Source: CAZXPY01 sp964643435
Lineage (GTDB): Bacteria; Patescibacteriota; Microgenomatia; Woykebacterales; RBG-16-39-9b
Assembly (NCBI GenBank): GCA_964643435.1
Contig: CAZXPY010000002.1
Span: forward strand, 1 to 64,000
Direction of reading: 5' to 3'
DNA length: 64,000 bases
Position numbers and translations under genes: made by a program. Position 1 is the stretch's first letter, and every line of letters starts with the position of its first letter. Positions 1 through 6,215 of this stretch are shown here, one piece after another. The notes under the pieces are model-generated. The model had not been told where the DNA came from. It saw nothing but the letters and a program-made list of their open reading frames with translations, and searched no databases.

Positions 1-24
1 AACGAATTTTGTTACGGAGAGTGC

Positions 25-38
25 TATAATAACCCTCT
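25..38 (+). promoter_or_regulatory. -10 element of a probable leaderless promoter for the adenosyltransferase gene
   Basis: TATAAT at 25-30 lies only eight bases before the ATG at 39, so transcription should start at or within a base or two of the start codon. No Shine-Dalgarno site can fit. The -35 region near the window edge is weak. The same close spacing recurs at other genes here (17146, 39403, 55374). Confidence 0.5.
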
Positions 39-581
39 ATGACTAGGATTTACACCAGAGCCGGGGACAGTGGTGAAACCTCTTTAATCGGTGGTGTGAG
101 AGTCTTAAAAAATAATTTAAGAGTAGAAACCTATGGTAATTTAGATGAGCTAAACTCGGTAATTGGAGCCGCTTTAACCAAAATTAAAGATAAAGAAATA
201 AGAGCAATACTGGAACAAATTCAAAATGAATTGTTCAACATTGGTGCAAAAATTGCTAATCCTAAAGATAAACTAGCGATAAAACCAGAAAAAATAAATT
301 CTCTTGAAAAAATAATTGATAAATTTGATCTAAGGTTGCTACCTCTAAAAACCTTTATTTTGCCCGGCGGGGGAGAAGCAGGTTCTCTTTTACACATTGC
401 CAGAACAATTTGTCGCCGCTGCGAAAGATCTTTAATTACTTTTTTAAAAAAGGAGGGTATTAAAACAAACTTAACCGCTTATTTAAATCGATTAGCGGAC
501 TTACTTTTTGTTTTGGCACGTTATTCAAATTTTCTGGAGAAGAAAAAAGAAAAGATTTGGATTAAAGATGCTGACCGTTAA
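39..581 (+). CDS. pduO: PduO-type ATP:cob(I)alamin adenosyltransferase
   Basis: Transfers the 5'-deoxyadenosyl group of ATP to reduced cobalamin, making adenosylcobalamin in the cytoplasm. The 180-residue length is normal for the PduO family. The N-terminal TRAGDSGETSL motif (residues 6-16) forms the ATP loop, followed by a YGNLDELN segment near residue 32 and the family signature ARTICRRCERS at about 121-131. The start at 39 is supported by the TATAAT just upstream, which implies a leaderless message. The 3' end overlaps the next small gene. No other cobalamin gene is seen in the window, so the cofactor is probably salvaged (inference). Confidence 0.93.
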   Translation: MTRIYTRAGDSGETSLIGGVRVLKNNLRVETYGNLDELNSVIGAALTKIKDKEIRAILEQIQNELFNIGAKIANPKDKLAIKPEKINSLEKIIDKFDLRLLPLKTFILPGGGEAGSLLHIARTICRRCERSLITFLKKEGIKTNLTAYLNRLADLLFVLARYSNFLEKKKEKIWIKDADR

Positions 582-777
582 ACTTTTCCTAATTAAATTT
601 CTAAGAAGGATTTTAACCGTCCAAAATCTAGTTGTTTTCCTCTTTTCCGCAATAATCACTTTTCTGCTTGCTTCAAGTTTTGATATCAGTGTAGAAAGAG
701 TTTTATTTGGGTCAATTTTTATCGGAACAGTGGCCGTTTTTTTCGTCAATCTTATTGGTTTGCCGAAATTTTTCTAG
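568..777 (+). CDS. small membrane protein, function unknown
   Basis: A 69-residue protein whose ATG (568) lies 14 bases before the end of the adenosyltransferase gene, suggesting translational coupling. An earlier in-frame start would place a long part of the protein inside the upstream gene and is less likely. The sequence has a basic N-terminus and two hydrophobic stretches (about residues 16-32 and 42-62), so two transmembrane helices are likely. I recognise no family. Stops with TAG. Confidence 0.55.
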   Translation: MLTVKLFLIKFLRRILTVQNLVVFLFSAIITFLLASSFDISVERVLFGSIFIGTVAVFFVNLIGLPKFF

Positions 778-814
778 TTGCAAGAAAAAAAGTTTAAGTT
801 TAAACTAAAATTAC

Positions 815-1372
815 ATGAGGTTTAAAATTTGTGTAACTGGTGCGGCTGAAGGTTCGATTCTTACCAATTCTGTTTTAGAAAAAGCAAGGATTATTGGCGA
901 AGAAATCGCTAAGGCAGATTGTGTGCTTCTTACCGGAGCAACAAAAGGTATTCCTCACCACGTCGCGGTCGGAGCCAAAAAAGAGGGCGGAATAAGTATT
1001 GGTTTCTCGCCAGCAATTTCCCGTCTTGAGCACGAGCGAAAATACCGCCTTCCTACCCAATACACTGATTTGATTGTTTATACTGGTTTTGGTTATTCTG
1101 GCAGAAATCTTTTGATGGTTAGAAGTAGCGAAGCAGTAATTGTGGTTGGTGGTCGAATCGGTACCTTGAATGAGTTTACTAATGCCTTTGAGGAAGGAAA
1201 ACCAATTGGAGTTCTTTTGGATTCGGGAGGAATTTCTTCAACCATACCCAGTATCTTAGAAGTTGCTGATAAGAAAGCCGAGGATATTATAATTTTTGAT
1301 ACTGATCCAAAAGAGTTGGTGAGAAAAATCGTCTCTCACCTAAATAAAGAACACCACAGCGGTAATCTGTAA
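815..1372 (+). CDS. LOG/TIGR00725-like SLOG-fold protein
   Basis: A 185-residue Rossmann-like protein of the SLOG superfamily, related to LOG and 'lysine decarboxylase-like' nucleotide-processing proteins. The N-terminus KICVTGAAEGSI and the segment VVGGRIGTLNEF near residue 105 correspond to the phosphate-binding PGGxGTxxE motif, here GGRIGTLNE with the Glu kept. LOG enzymes cleave nucleoside 5'-monophosphates to base and ribose phosphate, but TIGR00725 members are largely uncharacterised, so substrate is unknown. It stands alone between two small genes with short gaps. Confidence 0.75.
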   Translation: MRFKICVTGAAEGSILTNSVLEKARIIGEEIAKADCVLLTGATKGIPHHVAVGAKKEGGISIGFSPAISRLEHERKYRLPTQYTDLIVYTGFGYSGRNLLMVRSSEAVIVVGGRIGTLNEFTNAFEEGKPIGVLLDSGGISSTIPSILEVADKKAEDIIIFDTDPKELVRKIVSHLNKEHHSGNL

Positions 1373-1430
1373 AATCTAATTGTTCCTTTGGACAAAAGGG
1401 GTTACAATTATTTGTAAGGAGGTGATTATT

Positions 1431-1682
1431 TTGGAAAAAGAGGTTGGTAAAGTTACTCACGTTTATGACAAGATTTCGGTTGGAGTCGTGGCTGTAAAAG
1501 GCAAAATTAAAATAGGCGATCAAATTCACGTAAAAGGAAATTCCACTGACTTTAATCAAACTGTCAGTTCAATGCAATTTGAACACCAAGACATCCAAGA
1601 GGCGAAAAAGGGTGCTGAAATTGGTATGAAGTTTGATAATCCTGTAAAAAAACACGACACTGTTTTTCTTGTCACTGATTAA
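1431..1682 (+). CDS. translation elongation factor-like protein (EF-Tu domain 2-like)
   Basis: An 83-residue single beta-barrel protein: VGKVTHVYDKISVGVVAVKG then IKIGDQIHVKG, the pattern of domain 2 of translational GTPases, without any GTPase domain. A TTG at 1431 is preferred to the ATG at 1380 because AAGGAGGTGAT at 1417-1426 sits at the right distance and the extra 17 residues do not belong to the fold. Small stand-alone proteins of this kind are known in archaea and uncultured bacteria; their function is not established. Confidence 0.72.
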   Translation: MEKEVGKVTHVYDKISVGVVAVKGKIKIGDQIHVKGNSTDFNQTVSSMQFEHQDIQEAKKGAEIGMKFDNPVKKHDTVFLVTD

Positions 1683-1690
1683 ATATATAT

Positions 1691-2215
1691 ATGAGTAAAG
1701 TAGTGATCGCCACTTTTATTTTTATAGTTGCGTTAGTTTTTTTTGTGATTTTACTTTTTTTTATTAGAAAAAATTTTATCGAAGAAAGGTCAGTTAGTTT
1801 TGTTTCACCAGTCCCCAAACAAGAAATTACCCAAGAGGTTACCCAGGAAGAGGGTTCTTCAGTTCTAGCCGAAAAAGCAAAGCTTGAGGTGGCTACTTTA
1901 AAAAGTTTTACTGATCTCTCTTTAGAAGGTTCAGCCACTAGGTCAACCGAAGGCGAAAAATTTACGCTAAGTATTGACGCTACTTTGCCGGATTTTGAAA
2001 GAGGAAGCTTTTACCAAGTTTGGTTAGTAAAATCTCGTTACGGTACTCCCGACTTTGATTATTTTGCGGTTGGTACATTAGTTAAAGTAGGCGAAAAATA
2101 TAATTTAGAATTTAGCGAAGAAGCCGATTATTCACAATTTAAAACTGTGGTGATCACCCAAGAAAAGATAGAGGACAATATTCCCGAAGTTCACGTTTTA
2201 GAAGGTAGTTTCTAA
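1691..2215 (+). CDS. membrane-anchored protein with RskA-like extracytoplasmic domain
   Basis: A 174-residue protein: one N-terminal transmembrane helix (about residues 5-25), a spacer to about 65, then a beta-rich domain with GSFYQVWLVKSRYGTPDF near 108-125 and a closing EVHVLEGSF. The YQVWLV pattern resembles the C-terminal domain of anti-sigma-K factor RskA. No zinc-binding anti-sigma domain is present, so it is more likely a free surface domain than a regulator. It follows the elongation-factor-like gene by eight bases and may share its transcript. The family call is tentative. Confidence 0.5.
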   Translation: MSKVVIATFIFIVALVFFVILLFFIRKNFIEERSVSFVSPVPKQEITQEVTQEEGSSVLAEKAKLEVATLKSFTDLSLEGSATRSTEGEKFTLSIDATLPDFERGSFYQVWLVKSRYGTPDFDYFAVGTLVKVGEKYNLEFSEEADYSQFKTVVITQEKIEDNIPEVHVLEGSF

Positions 2216-2419
2216 ATCTAAAAAAGTAGTTTTTAGTTTAAAAAAGCTAGATCCACCGCGCTATCCAGATGTTACTCTGAAAATTCTTTCCTTGCGGATT
2301 GAACTTTCGCTAAGTGAACCTAGCAAAACCATTTTTGCACAAGCTTAACATTAGTGTCAACAGACAAATAAGCCTTTGTTTGCTAGACTTGTTTCCAATA
2401 TTGATTTACAATTATTTAT

Positions 2420-2566
2420 ATGGGAAATAAATCTAAGGGTTGGGATTTTAGAACTCCTGATTGGTTTAAAGAGAAAACTATTCTTAAACCAAAAGAAGCA
2501 AAAATTAAAAACCGCTTTCTCGCCAAAATTTTTGGCGCTTCTTCCAAATGGCGAAAACAACAATGA
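2420..2566 (+). CDS. possible small basic protein (48 residues)
   Basis: ATG at 2420 opens 48 codons ending in TGA at 2564. The peptide begins MGNKSKGWDFRTPDWFKEK and ends SSKWRKQQ; it has 12 lysines, three tryptophans and no hydrophobic segment. There is no clear ribosome site, and an opposing frame is also open, so the call rests on composition alone. The rest of 2216-2611 contains nothing else I can name. Confidence 0.35.
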   Translation: MGNKSKGWDFRTPDWFKEKTILKPKEAKIKNRFLAKIFGASSKWRKQQ

Positions 2567-2611
2567 ACTTCTATGCCCTAAGTTGACCACCTTTTATATA
2601 AATTGAACGGG

Positions 2612-2640
2612 TTGACACCGAGCGAGTTTTTTCATACTCT
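2612..2640 (+). promoter_or_regulatory. sigma-70-type promoter for the 2845 surface protein
   Basis: TTGACA at 2612-2617, 17-base spacer, TACTCT at 2635-2640. Initiation near 2647 would give a leader of about 200 nt that contains two hairpins with U-runs before the gene. Confidence 0.6.
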
Positions 2641-2677
2641 AAAGTTGGACAGCCGGTGTTTTTTTATTTTTAGTGCT

Positions 2678-2735
2678 GACCGCAAACGGAGGCACTTTCT
2701 TACAAAAAAAGTTGGTAAGAAAGTGCCTTCTTTTT
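2678..2735 (+). terminator. leader hairpin with U-tract (possible attenuator), copy 1
   Basis: A perfect 13-bp stem, GGCACTTTCTTAC (2691-2703) with GTAAGAAAGTGCC (2715-2727), is followed by TTCTTTTT. The 20-mer GACCGCAAACGGAGGCACTT at 2678-2697 recurs exactly at 4689-4708 in the leader of the second surface protein. Lying between promoter and gene, it could attenuate transcription. Confidence 0.65.
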
Positions 2736-2773
2736 AAAAAATGACTTACTGCCGTTTTTTCTGCTATCTTGAT

Positions 2774-2811
2774 ACCAGTTTCTTATCTGTGCCCAAAGAG
2801 GCTGGTTTTTT
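2774..2811 (+). terminator. second leader hairpin with U-tract
   Basis: ACCAG (2774-2778) can pair with CTGGT (2802-2806), followed by a run of T. The AGGCTGGTTTTT part also occurs in the leader hairpin at 3623-3647. The stem is short, so terminator strength is doubtful. Confidence 0.35.
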
Positions 2812-2844
2812 AATTTTTGAAAAACGGAAAGGAGGTGAAAATAA

Positions 2845-3453
2845 ATGAAAAAATTAGCTTATAAAGTAGGAATTGGATTGACAACTGCTAGTTTGTTGGC
2901 GTCTTCTTTAGTTAGTAGTGTTTTAGCTGATAATACAGTTGAGATTTCGGGAAATGGTAATGGATCGACCAATACAGCAACTACCAGTAGTAGCAGCACC
3001 CAAACAATTGAGCAGGAAAATAATCTTGACGTTCAAAATAATTTAACTGTCAGTGCTAACAGTGGTGGAAATGAGGCTAGCGGGAATACTGGTGGAAATA
3101 CGACGATTGATACTGGAAACGCTTCATCAACGGTTGATGTCACTACTGGCGGTAACGTCAACACGGCGACTGTTTCTTGTCCCTGCACCCCGCCTCTTAA
3201 CGATGTTTTGATAAGCGGAAATGGTAATGGCTCTACAAATACCGGCACAGCTACCAGTTCCCAGACTCAAACATTAAAACAGAAGAACAAGAAAGGTAAG
3301 GTCAAGAATACGATCACCCAAAAATCAAAAACAGGGAAAAATAAGGCAAACAATAATACTGGTGGTGATGTTTTGGTAGACACCGGAACAGCTACGGCTA
3401 CCCAAACAGTAACTACCGATATTAACCACAACACTGCTACGGTAAGTCCGTAA
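2845..3453 (+). CDS. secreted GNGS-repeat surface protein 1
   Basis: A 202-residue exported protein with a signal peptide (MKKLAYKVGIGLTTASLL, likely cleaved near VLA-D, residue 29). It holds two copies of a repeat of about 90 residues: VEISGNGNGSTN, an N/T/Q-rich run, then NTGGNTTIDTGNA. The copies are joined by a linker with a CPC cysteine motif. Copy 2 is lysine-rich (QKNKKGKVKNTITQKSKTGKNK). There is no membrane anchor. The ATG follows AAAGGAGGTGAAAATAA, a strong ribosome site. Asn-, Thr- and Gly-rich repeats of this sort suggest a beta-solenoid (inference). Function is unknown; three relatives lie downstream. Confidence 0.75.
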   Translation: MKKLAYKVGIGLTTASLLASSLVSSVLADNTVEISGNGNGSTNTATTSSSSTQTIEQENNLDVQNNLTVSANSGGNEASGNTGGNTTIDTGNASSTVDVTTGGNVNTATVSCPCTPPLNDVLISGNGNGSTNTGTATSSQTQTLKQKNKKGKVKNTITQKSKTGKNKANNNTGGDVLVDTGTATATQTVTTDINHNTATVSP

Positions 3454-3476
3454 AAAAGAAAAAGGCTAGCCGCTGC

Positions 3477-3510
3477 AAAAAACCCTCCGGCTTTGCCGGG
3501 GGGTTTTTTC
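3477..3510 (+). terminator. rho-independent terminator after surface protein 1
   Basis: CCCTCCGGC (3483-3491) pairs with GCCGGGGGG (3495-3503) across a TTT loop, followed by TTTTTT. It ends the monocistronic transcript of the 2845 gene. Confidence 0.88.
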
Positions 3511-3561
3511 TATCTTTGAAAAATTGGACTTAATAATCTTTCCTACGGGTCTTGACAAGAC

Positions 3562-3590
3562 TTGACAAACCTGTTACCCTCGACTATACT
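3562..3590 (+). promoter_or_regulatory. sigma-70-type promoter for the 3668 gene
   Basis: TTGACA at 3562-3567, 17-base spacer, TATACT at 3585-3590. A second TTGACA lies ten bases upstream at 3552. Confidence 0.75.
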
Positions 3591-3622
3591 CGTTTTGAGT
3601 TTAAATTTAATTTAAATTCTGT

Positions 3623-3652
3623 CCAGCTTGCTCACAGGCTGGTTTTTGTTTT
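3623..3652 (+). terminator. leader hairpin with U-rich tail upstream of 3668
   Basis: CCAGC (3623-3627) pairs with GCTGG (3638-3642), then TTTTTGTTTT. It lies between the predicted start of transcription (about 3597) and the gene, so it may be an attenuator. The stem is only five pairs. Confidence 0.4.
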
Positions 3653-3667
3653 GGAAAAATAGATAAG

Positions 3668-4318
3668 ATGACAATTCCTAGAGGTCTAGCCGCTATAAAA
3701 TTCAACGGCATATTTGCCCAAATTGCGTTTCTTTTAGCAAAACCGTTATCTATCGTTTCAAAACCATTTTCTTTTCTTTTTTCGGGAGTTAAAACTTTCG
3801 CAAAAACCAAACCAAAAATTTTCTATGGCTTCTTAATTATTCTCTTAGCCGCTGGCAGTTACTTTAGTTATCTCGGAATTAAACAATCGGTGAAAAAATC
3901 TCTACTTGGTGAGTCAAGAGTTTTAGGTAACTCTTTTGAAATTACTTCCCGAGCCGGCAACGGCGCACCTACCGATAAAAAAATGAAGATTACCTTAACT
4001 AATGCTAATATCACCAACCAAATTCTCATTCAAGGAAAAAGGGCAAAAACCAGAGAAGGCAAGCTTTTTCTCATAGTAAATATGGAACTAAACAACGACG
4101 AACCTTTTGTTGTTTATTCTTTTCCAGTAGATTTGGTTAGATTGGCAAGAGGGGATAAGAAATTTGCCCCTAGTGTTCATCAAGGAAGAGTTGAAGTTAG
4201 ACCATCTTCAACGAAAATTTCCAACGTGGGCTTTGTTATCGATGAAGGCGAAAGAAACTTTACTCTAGAGCTTGGCGAAATATCTCAAACAAAAGAAACA
4301 GTACCGGTTAAATTTTAA
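3668..4318 (+). CDS. membrane-anchored protein with DUF4352-like domain
   Basis: A 216-residue protein with a basic amphipathic N-terminus, one transmembrane helix at about residues 53-70 (FLIILLAAGSYFSYLGI), and an extracytoplasmic beta-sandwich. The domain contains KLFLIVNMELNNDEPFVV and later TLELG, a pattern like DUF4352/telokin-like lipoprotein domains that carry a LFLVVNVTVKN strand. The long N-terminus before the helix (about 50 residues, inside) is unusual. It probably forms a two-gene unit with the YezD-like gene three bases downstream. Function unknown. Confidence 0.55.
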   Translation: MTIPRGLAAIKFNGIFAQIAFLLAKPLSIVSKPFSFLFSGVKTFAKTKPKIFYGFLIILLAAGSYFSYLGIKQSVKKSLLGESRVLGNSFEITSRAGNGAPTDKKMKITLTNANITNQILIQGKRAKTREGKLFLIVNMELNNDEPFVVYSFPVDLVRLARGDKKFAPSVHQGRVEVRPSSTKISNVGFVIDEGERNFTLELGEISQTKETVPVKF

Positions 4319-4321
4319 ATT

Positions 4322-4510
4322 ATGAAAGATAAGATTACTAGCATAGAACCAAAATTGTTTGAAGAGATCAAAAGGGCAATCTCGAATAAAGAATACGGCT
4401 CGGTGGAAATTTATATTGAATCGGGAAAAGTGGTCCAAATAACCGAGCGGGTAATTAAAAAAACTAATAATAATGGAAAAAACTGGAAACCGGTTAGAAA
4501 TTCTAAGTAA
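4322..4510 (+). CDS. DUF2292/YezD-like small protein
   Basis: A 62-residue protein with the family core YGSVEIYIESGKVVQITERV (about residues 25-44). DUF2292 proteins are short, cytoplasmic and of unknown function, and are often found beside inorganic-ion or sulphur genes; no such context is seen here. It starts three bases after the upstream membrane protein and is probably cotranscribed. The C-terminus is Asn/Lys-rich. Confidence 0.65.
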   Translation: MKDKITSIEPKLFEEIKRAISNKEYGSVEIYIESGKVVQITERVIKKTNNNGKNWKPVRNSK

Positions 4511-4570
4511 CCTTAATAAATTTTCTTTCTGCCCTTTAGATAGTTATCCTTTTATAAAACTTTAGGGGTC

Positions 4571-4600
4571 TTGACAAGTTTTTTAAAAGAAACTTATAAT
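4571..4600 (+). promoter_or_regulatory. sigma-70-type promoter for surface protein 2
   Basis: TTGACA at 4571-4576, 18-base spacer, TATAAT at 4595-4600. The predicted leader is about 280 nt long, unusually long for this window, and contains a large hairpin. The interval 4511-4887 holds no gene. Confidence 0.75.
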
Positions 4601-4688
4601 TAATGTAGGATTAAACTGCCGCACGGATAATCTGCCCAAACTCATCTGATCAAGTTAACAGTGAGAAGATGTAGTTTCTTGCCCAGCC

Positions 4689-4772
4689 GACCGCAAACGG
4701 AGGCACTTCGTTTCATTCAGAAACTTCTTTGTGTGAAGATAATCTGAATAAGACGTGGGTCTCCGTTTTTTA
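4689..4772 (+). terminator. leader hairpin with U-tract (possible attenuator), copy 2
   Basis: AAACGGAG (4695-4702) pairs with CTCCGTTT (4761-4768), with an inner ATTCAGA (4715-4721)/TCTGAAT (4743-4749) stem, then TTTT. The left side shares an exact 20-mer with the leader at 2678, but the right side is different and pairs by other means. Confidence 0.6.
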
Positions 4773-4887
4773 ATCTAGAATAAATTGCTATACGACTAAT
4801 ATTTTTATGGTTATAGCTGAAATAAGAAATACTAGAAGGTTGAATTTAATTGGATTTTAAATCTTTCTATGAAAGGGGGTGAAACAA

Positions 4888-6123
4888 ATGAATAAATTCT
4901 ATTACAAAATAGCTACCGCTATTTCAACGGCGTCATTATTGGCGGGAAGCATCGTTCCCGGAGTTTACGGTGCTACAACCGTAACAATTACTGGTAACGG
5001 TTCGGATTCTGATAACACCGCCAACGTGGCAGTTGATCAGACAACTTACGTTTCTCAAGGAAACGAAGCTAATGTTCAAAACACTGTTTACGCTGATGCG
5101 AATACTGGTGGCAACAAAGCTAATGACAACACTGGTGGCGATGTTTCTATCGAAACTGGTGATGCTACTTCCAACGTTACTATTGAGAACAGCTTGAATA
5201 GTAATGTTGCCGAGGTAAACCCTTGTTGTCCCGGAGACACTACCTTGAAGATCTCTGGTAATGGTTCGGATTCTGACAACGAAATCAATGCTGATATCAC
5301 TACCGAGACTTTAGTTGAGCAAGGAAACGAAGCTAACGTTAACAACTGGGTTGATGCTTACGCCGGAACTGGTAAGAACAAAGCCAACGACAACACTGGT
5401 GGCGATGTTTCTATCGAAACTGGTGACGCTGATATCGATGTTGAAATATCCAATTCTCTTAACGCTAATTCCGCCACTATTGGTGGAGGCGGCAGCAGCG
5501 ACATTGATATTGAGATTTCCGGCAACGGATCAGATTCTGACAATGATGTTAACTTTGCTCTTGATGTCCTTACTTGGTTGACTCAAGGGAATTCAGCTAA
5601 CGTTCAAAACACCGTTTACGCTGATGCAAAGACTGGTAAGAACAAAGCTAATGACAACACTGGTGGCGATGTTTCTATCGAAACTGGTGATGCTGACGTT
5701 AACGTTGACGTTAGCAATTTGGCAAACTTCAACTCTGCAGATCTTGATTCCTGTGAATGTATCACTGACGTAGAGGTTAAAATCTCTGGTAATGGTAGTG
5801 ATTCCGACAATGAGGTTAATCTTGAGTTGGAGAAGATTTTAGGAGTTGAGCAAGGCAACGAGTTCGACTGCAAGAACGGAGTTGACGCTTGTGCCGAAGT
5901 CTACGCTGACGCTGATACTGGTGGCAACAAAGCCAACGACAATACCGGTGACGTTGATGATCCAGGCATTCAAACCGGAGACGCTTCGGTTGATGTTACG
6001 GTCGACAACACTGCCAACGCTAACGTTCTTGGAAACGCTGATCTTCCAGATTTTGATTTCCCTGACCTTGGGGATCTAGACGTTAACGGATTGATCTTAC
6101 TGCTTTTAGCTATCTTTAGTTAA
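4888..6123 (+). CDS. secreted GNGS-repeat surface protein 2 (four repeats)
   Basis: A 411-residue exported protein. The ATG at 4888 is chosen over the GTG at 4879 because AAAGGGGGTG is then correctly spaced. After the signal peptide (to about residue 28) come four repeats of about 88 residues, each starting V/I-x-I-S/T-GNGSDSDN and later NKANDNTGGDVSIETGDA. Linkers carry CC (repeats 1-2) and CEC (3-4); repeat 4 has two more cysteines. The protein is very acidic and ends in a short hydrophobic tail LILLLLAIFS that could be membrane-associated. The stretch encoding NKANDNTGGDVSIETGDA is almost identical at DNA level in repeats 1-3, suggesting recombination within the gene. Confidence 0.75.
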   Translation: MNKFYYKIATAISTASLLAGSIVPGVYGATTVTITGNGSDSDNTANVAVDQTTYVSQGNEANVQNTVYADANTGGNKANDNTGGDVSIETGDATSNVTIENSLNSNVAEVNPCCPGDTTLKISGNGSDSDNEINADITTETLVEQGNEANVNNWVDAYAGTGKNKANDNTGGDVSIETGDADIDVEISNSLNANSATIGGGGSSDIDIEISGNGSDSDNDVNFALDVLTWLTQGNSANVQNTVYADAKTGKNKANDNTGGDVSIETGDADVNVDVSNLANFNSADLDSCECITDVEVKISGNGSDSDNEVNLELEKILGVEQGNEFDCKNGVDACAEVYADADTGGNKANDNTGDVDDPGIQTGDASVDVTVDNTANANVLGNADLPDFDFPDLGDLDVNGLILLLLAIFS

Positions 6124-6152
6124 AGCAGAAAGTAGCGGCTAACCTTTTTCTA

Positions 6153-6182
6153 GCTCCTCCCGCGGTAGTATGCGGGAGGAGC
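6153..6182. repeat. perfect intergenic hairpin
   Basis: GCTCCTCCCGC (6153-6163) and GCGGGAGGAGC (6172-6182) form an 11-bp perfect stem with an 8-base loop. No T-run follows, so it is not a standard terminator; it may protect the 3' end of the upstream message or separate expression of the two surface genes. Confidence 0.7.
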
Positions 6183-6215
6183 AGAGAAGGTAAGGAAGTT
6201 GAATAAGGAATTATT

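Noticed and set aside
2612..2660. Terminator from CACCG/CGGTG followed by T-run
   Set aside because: The left arm lies within the -35 region of a good promoter, so the two arms would not be in the same transcript starting there.
2678..2735. c-di-GMP or similar known riboswitch
   Set aside because: The motif GACCGCAAACGGAGG is faintly like part of a GEMM riboswitch, but the rest of the consensus and the two-helix layout are missing.
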